Source: Halanaerobiaceae bacterium ANBcell28 (GTDB lineage Bacteria; Bacillota; Halanaerobiia; Halanaerobiales; DTU029). Taken from it: DNA of 64,000 bases. Shown here in pieces: positions 60,514 to 64,000 of the stretch. The stretch covers positions 1-64,000 of the forward strand of contig JBBJJH010000012.1 of assembly GCA_037623315.1 (NCBI GenBank), in the 5' to 3' direction. The translations under genes were made by a program, and so were the position numbers. The notes under the pieces were generated by a model. The model ran no database searches. It was not told the DNA's origin and saw only the letters and a program-made list of their open reading frames with translations. How positions within the stretch are numbered: position 1 is the first letter of the stretch; the number at the start of each line of letters is the position of its first letter.

Positions 60514-62757
60514 TTGAAGAACAAGACTTATTTTGGACTTATACTTTTTATAATATTTTCATTACTTTTTATAGCAAGTTTTACAATTCAAGCTGAAGAA
60601 GAGATTCATTTATTAGAAACTTATCAATATGTGGATTATACAGTTAGAGCAGGAGATAGTCTATATAGAATTGCTCAGGAACATGGGAGTACTGTTGATA
60701 GTATTATGGCCTTAAATGGATTGGAGTCATATACTATTCACCCAGGTCAAACATTGAGAATTGCTGTTCCTCGAGAAGATAATCAGGAGATATATACAGT
60801 AGTAGCTGGAGATAGTTTATATAGAATTTCCCGCCAGTTTAATGTCAGTATTGATAGTATTAAGAAAGCAAATGCTTTAAGCTCTGATACTATATTTGTT
60901 GGTCAACGACTTGTTATACCTGTCGATGCTGAAAATGAAGAGGAAATTGAAGATGGGAATAATTTTGAATATACAGTAGTAGCAGGAGATAGTTTGTATA
61001 GAATTTCTCAGAGATATAATGTGAGTATTGAAAGTATTAGAAAAGCTAATAATCTTAGTTCAGATATGATTTTTGTAGGGCAAACCTTGATTATACCAGT
61101 GTCAGGAGAAAATAATTATCAAGAAGATTCAAGAGATGAAAGAGAAGATGATTCTGAAAACAAGGAAAAGGAATCTGATATATCATATGAAAGTATTAGT
61201 GGGCGAGTATTGATTAATAATAAGACTCGTGGTTCTGAAGTATCACGTCAGGATGCAGATCTTGATTATGAGATTTTGCCTGTTAATGAGAATATTAATC
61301 GACCATTATATCAAGGGTCAGAGATCATTGTTAAGTACAATCCTATGATTTCAGCTCAATCAGTTGAAGATTTTGAAAAAGAAAATAATCTGATTAGCAT
61401 TAGTTCATTAACTACAGATGAAGCTAATATAGTGAAATATAAGACACCAGAAGGCAAAGAAGTGGAAGAATTAATTGCTTATTATAATGAAAAAGATAAT
61501 ATTGCCTGGGCTGAACCAAACTATATATACTATCCAACTGCTATCCCATCAGATCAATATTATAATTTTTATCAATGGGATATGGTAAATATGAATATGG
61601 AAGCAGCTTGGGATATTTCTAAAGGTGATTCTTCAGTAGTTGTCGCTGTAATTGATACTGGTATTATACCTGATCATCCAGATTTAAGAGCTAATCTTTT
61701 ACAGGGAGCTAATTTTGTTGGTGGTGAACGAAGACATCCAATAAGGTCATATTCACCAAGTAATAATGATCCTACTGATACAACAACAAGGGCAGAAGGC
61801 GGTAGTCACGGAACACATGTATCTGGAATAATAGGTGCAGTAACTGATAATAATATCGGAGTTGCCGGAGTAAGTTGGGATGTAAGTATTCTTCCTATTA
61901 GAGCATTAAGAAACAGCGGAGGTTCTAGTTGGGATATTGCTGAAGCAATCTATTATGCCATTGATCAGGGAGCAAATGTTATCAATATGAGTTTTGGTGG
62001 TAATGGTCGTAGTACTCACCAACATGAAGCAATTAGAGAAGCTGTGTCAAGAGGAGTAACTGTAGTAGCAGCTACAGGAAATGAAAATTCAACGGTTTAT
62101 TATCCAGCAGCGTTCCCGGAAACAATTGCAGTCGGCTCTGTTGGAAGAAATAATACTAGAGCAGGTTATTCTAATTATGGACCTGAAGTAGATGTAGTAG
62201 CTCCAGGTGGAAATTTTGGTGAATCTATTTTTAGTACCTGGGGATATTATGATAATGGACGTACTGTTTCTAATTATAATGGTATGATAGGGACATCAAT
62301 GGCTGCTCCACATGTGAGTGGTGTTGCAGCTTTATTATATGCAAATGGTGTAAGAAACCCTGAAGAAATTCGCGAAAGGCTTACTAGCACTGCAAGGGAT
62401 TTAGGTAGTGCAGGTAGAAATAATGAGTATGGTTATGGTCTAGTAGATGCCTATGGTGCATTATTAAATAGAAAAATTGCTAATCCGAAAGTTTTTACAG
62501 CAATTAGAGAAGGTGAAAATTTATATATAAATAGTGAAGTAAGGAATGCCAGGGATAATGGTTCTTTTAATCTTAATAGAGCTGCTAGTAACTCTGAGTA
62601 TCTTGTAGCCTGGATAGATGCAAATGATAATGGAGTAGTAGATAGCGGTGATTATTTTGCTAAAGTAGAGTATAGAGGAAGCAGCAATAATATACAAATT
62701 GATATGCCTTATTTATCTAGAACAAATAATAATATTTATTATAATGTTATAAAATAA
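60514..62757 (+). CDS. Secreted subtilisin-family protease with three LysM domains
   Basis: A 747-residue exported protease. The signal peptide ends near QAEE (residue 28). Three LysM peptidoglycan-binding repeats span about 41-84, 93-136 and 152-195, each with the pattern YTVxAGDSLYRI and an I-x-x-GQ-x-L-x-I end. An acidic linker and a fervidolysin-like propeptide region (about 265-340) precede the S8 catalytic domain, with complete triad D381 (VIDTGI), H432 (SHGTHVSG) and S595 (GTSMAAPH). The C-terminal domain (about 655-747) carries a calcium-type loop DANDNGVVDSGD. It should act at the cell wall. TTG start behind AAAGGAGG. Confidence 0.94.
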   Translation: MKNKTYFGLILFIIFSLLFIASFTIQAEEEIHLLETYQYVDYTVRAGDSLYRIAQEHGSTVDSIMALNGLESYTIHPGQTLRIAVPREDNQEIYTVVAGDSLYRISRQFNVSIDSIKKANALSSDTIFVGQRLVIPVDAENEEEIEDGNNFEYTVVAGDSLYRISQRYNVSIESIRKANNLSSDMIFVGQTLIIPVSGENNYQEDSRDEREDDSENKEKESDISYESISGRVLINNKTRGSEVSRQDADLDYEILPVNENINRPLYQGSEIIVKYNPMISAQSVEDFEKENNLISISSLTTDEANIVKYKTPEGKEVEELIAYYNEKDNIAWAEPNYIYYPTAIPSDQYYNFYQWDMVNMNMEAAWDISKGDSSVVVAVIDTGIIPDHPDLRANLLQGANFVGGERRHPIRSYSPSNNDPTDTTTRAEGGSHGTHVSGIIGAVTDNNIGVAGVSWDVSILPIRALRNSGGSSWDIAEAIYYAIDQGANVINMSFGGNGRSTHQHEAIREAVSRGVTVVAATGNENSTVYYPAAFPETIAVGSVGRNNTRAGYSNYGPEVDVVAPGGNFGESIFSTWGYYDNGRTVSNYNGMIGTSMAAPHVSGVAALLYANGVRNPEEIRERLTSTARDLGSAGRNNEYGYGLVDAYGALLNRKIANPKVFTAIREGENLYINSEVRNARDNGSFNLNRAASNSEYLVAWIDANDNGVVDSGDYFAKVEYRGSSNNIQIDMPYLSRTNNNIYYNVIK

Positions 62758-62994
62758 TTTTTGTCCCCATGGCATATTGTATACTTGCATCTAGATATTT
62801 CTTTAATAAAATACTTGCTTTTCTTTCCAAAATGTCTTATAATTTAGATGTGTATAAGAGATGATCTAAAAACATAATATTTTCCCATTTATATAATATA
62901 ATAAGATGATAAGAATAATTAAGAGATATGGGAATATATTATATAGGTCAAATCAACATCTATAAGTCTATAAGTTAATAAGGGGTGAGATAAT

Positions 62995-63351
62995 ATGTTA
63001 AACGTATTTTCTGTGTTTAAAAAAGACAGGTATAAGTCTTTTGATGATGTAGTATGTGGTAAAAAATTGAAGTCCCGTTCATATAAAGGGACAATGCCAA
63101 TCAATGTTAATGACATTGTAGGAAGTGTAGGACGTTATCAAAAAGGTGACAGTATATCAATTGATAAAGAGTCATATAGGTATAAAAAAATCAAGAAATT
63201 ATTAGAGAATCTAAATAACGTACCTGCAATAAAAGTCTATAATATTGACCATGATTATTATATTGTTGATGGTCATCATCGTGTAGAAGCAAGCAAAGAA
63301 ATAGGTAAAGAATATCTAGATGCAGAAGTTATAGAATTTAAATACCATTAA
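62995..63351 (+). CDS. Small ParB-N/Srx-like domain protein
   Basis: A 118-residue protein. The C-terminal two thirds follow the ParB N-terminal/sulfiredoxin-like fold: a strand PAIKVYNIDHDYYIVDG, then the typical GHHRVEASKEIG motif (normally G-x-H-R-x-x-A), followed by a final strand LDAEVIEF. The first 40 residues are basic (FKKDRYKSFDDVVCGKKLKS). Stand-alone proteins of this kind are common and uncharacterised. Some bind or hydrolyse CTP or act as nucleases. There is no partition partner (ParA) nearby, so chromosome segregation is unlikely. Ribosome site AAGGGGTGAGA before the ATG, strong terminator behind. Confidence 0.8.
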   Translation: MLNVFSVFKKDRYKSFDDVVCGKKLKSRSYKGTMPINVNDIVGSVGRYQKGDSISIDKESYRYKKIKKLLENLNNVPAIKVYNIDHDYYIVDGHHRVEASKEIGKEYLDAEVIEFKYH

Positions 63352-63370
63352 ATTAATATTGTGTAAAAAC

Positions 63371-63404
63371 GTCTTCCCTAAAATTTTGGGGAAGGCTTTT
63401 TTTT
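63371..63404 (+). terminator. Terminator after the ParB-like gene
   Basis: The 8-bp stem GTCTTCCC / GGGAAGGC (one G-U) with TAAAATTTTG loop, then eight T. Confidence 0.9.
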
Positions 63405-63585
63405 ATGCATATATAGGAAATCATTCGCGAAAGTCTTTCTTGTAATTAATTAACTTGGCAAAATTTACAGCTAGTCAAAAAATATGCTTAATAATTTAAA
63501 ATAAAAAAAGGAGTTTTTAATTTTTTGGAGAATAGTAAAATAAGGAAAATAAAAAAATATTTGTAAAAACGTGGGTGATTTTGCG

Positions 63586-64000
63586 ATGAATTTAGATTTA
63601 TTAAATGAAAATGAAGAATTTATTATATTGTCTTTGCAAAATGATGAGAGTGATATTCTTGAAGCTAAGAAAAAGGAAGGAAAAATAATAGCTAATAATA
63701 TTATTATAAAGATTTTAGGATATACTAAAGAAGAATTGAAAAGTATAGATTTTAAAAAATTAATTTATCCTGATGATTTAATAAAATATAAATATATTTT
63801 AAATGCTTTTTTAAAAGGGAAAATAAAAGATTTAAATCTAGAGTTAAGACTTATTACAAAATCAAAAGAATATGTTTGGGTCAACTTGCATAATATCCCT
63901 ACTAAGAATGAAAAGTATATTTATTATTTATTATCATATAACGATAAAAAAGTTTTTGAAAACATAATAAGAGAGCAAAGGGAGGAAATAGTACATAATC
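63586..64000 (+). CDS. PAS-domain protein, N-terminal part (runs off the window)
   Basis: An open frame from the ATG at 63586 to the window edge, 138 codons seen. The first 110 residues have the PAS layout: a helix, then ILGYTKEELKSIDFKKLIYP followed by DDLIKYKYILNAFLKGK, then LNLELRLITKSKEYVWVNLH and a final strand (YIYYLLSYNDKK). A helix with REQREEI follows, as in linkers to histidine kinase, diguanylate cyclase or methyl-accepting domains. The output domain lies beyond the window. The ribosome site GGTGA is weak and about 9 bases from the ATG. No membrane segment precedes the PAS domain. Confidence 0.8.
   Translation, partial: MNLDLLNENEEFIILSLQNDESDILEAKKKEGKIIANNIIIKILGYTKEELKSIDFKKLIYPDDLIKYKYILNAFLKGKIKDLNLELRLITKSKEYVWVNLHNIPTKNEKYIYYLLSYNDKKVFENIIREQREEIVHN

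Noticed and set aside
62995-63351. Chromosome-partition ParB
   Set aside because: Only the N-terminal fold is present, without the DNA-binding HTH or a ParA neighbour, so a segregation role is not claimed.

Overview
The window is 64 kb of AT-rich, gene-dense DNA, mostly coding on the + strand, with strong AGGAGG-type ribosome sites, frequent GTG/TTG starts and classical rho-independent terminators. It looks like an anaerobic, saccharolytic low-GC Firmicute. Three periplasmic-type solute-binding proteins have cleavable signal peptides but no lipobox cysteine, and a SurA-like secreted protein and a tripartite-style (adaptor + FtsX permease + ATPase) exporter are present. This combination suggests a diderm Firmicute, with Halanaerobiales as the best guess from general gene content. 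That assignment is inference. No tRNA, rRNA, CRISPR array, insertion sequence or prophage was seen.

Layout. (1) 1-3.6 kb: a DUF624/YesL-type membrane protein, a LacI-family regulator and a GH130 mannoside phosphorylase. (2) 3.6-13.6 kb: an apparent cell-envelope module, with a BON-like small protein, a SurA-N-like secreted protein, a tiny acidic lipoprotein, an OmpR-type two-component system and an ABC exporter (ATPase, lipoprotein adaptor, large FtsX permease, second ATPase with an AbrB-like tail). Two promoters here share a 42-bp element containing 11-bp-spaced direct repeats. (3) 13.6-16.0 kb: lipid kinase, aldo/keto reductase, glyoxalase. (4) 16.1-39.7 kb: a large polysaccharide locus, probably for rhamnogalacturonan. 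It has a LacI regulator, a sigma-A-type promoter with matching CG-centred operators, a giant CBM-fused binding protein with two permeases, an NHL/TPR/Yip1 membrane protein, a DUF5696 protein, a second permease pair with two paralogous binding proteins, a CBM9-like secreted protein, a cytoplasmic beta-propeller protein, a PL11 lyase without signal peptide and a GH106-like protein. No importer ATPase is encoded with it. (5) 39.7-44.6 kb: a divergent phosphoesterase-like gene coupled to an unknown gene, a small membrane protein and a UvrD-type helicase. (6) 44.65-47.4 kb: a SAM-I riboswitch controlling metY and metA. (7) 47.4-53.7 kb: a flavin oxidoreductase behind Fur-like palindromes, a Cys-rich DUF6062-like protein, YfcE, a PEPCK-like P-loop protein (DUF4914 type) and a PfkB sugar kinase. 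(8) 53.8-64 kb: AdhE, an MsbA-like ABC exporter, threonine synthase, a LysM-subtilisin protease, a ParB-N-like protein and the start of a PAS protein that runs off the end.

How it fits together: the locus at 16-40 kb reads as one regulated system that binds, imports and depolymerises a pectin-type glycan inside the cell. The exo-lyase products and released sugars would feed central metabolism that ends partly in AdhE fermentation. The strongest candidates for something undescribed are the double-importer/Yip1/DUF5696 core, the PEPCK-like/PfkB pair, the orphan pair at 40-41.7 kb, and the shared promoter element of the envelope module.
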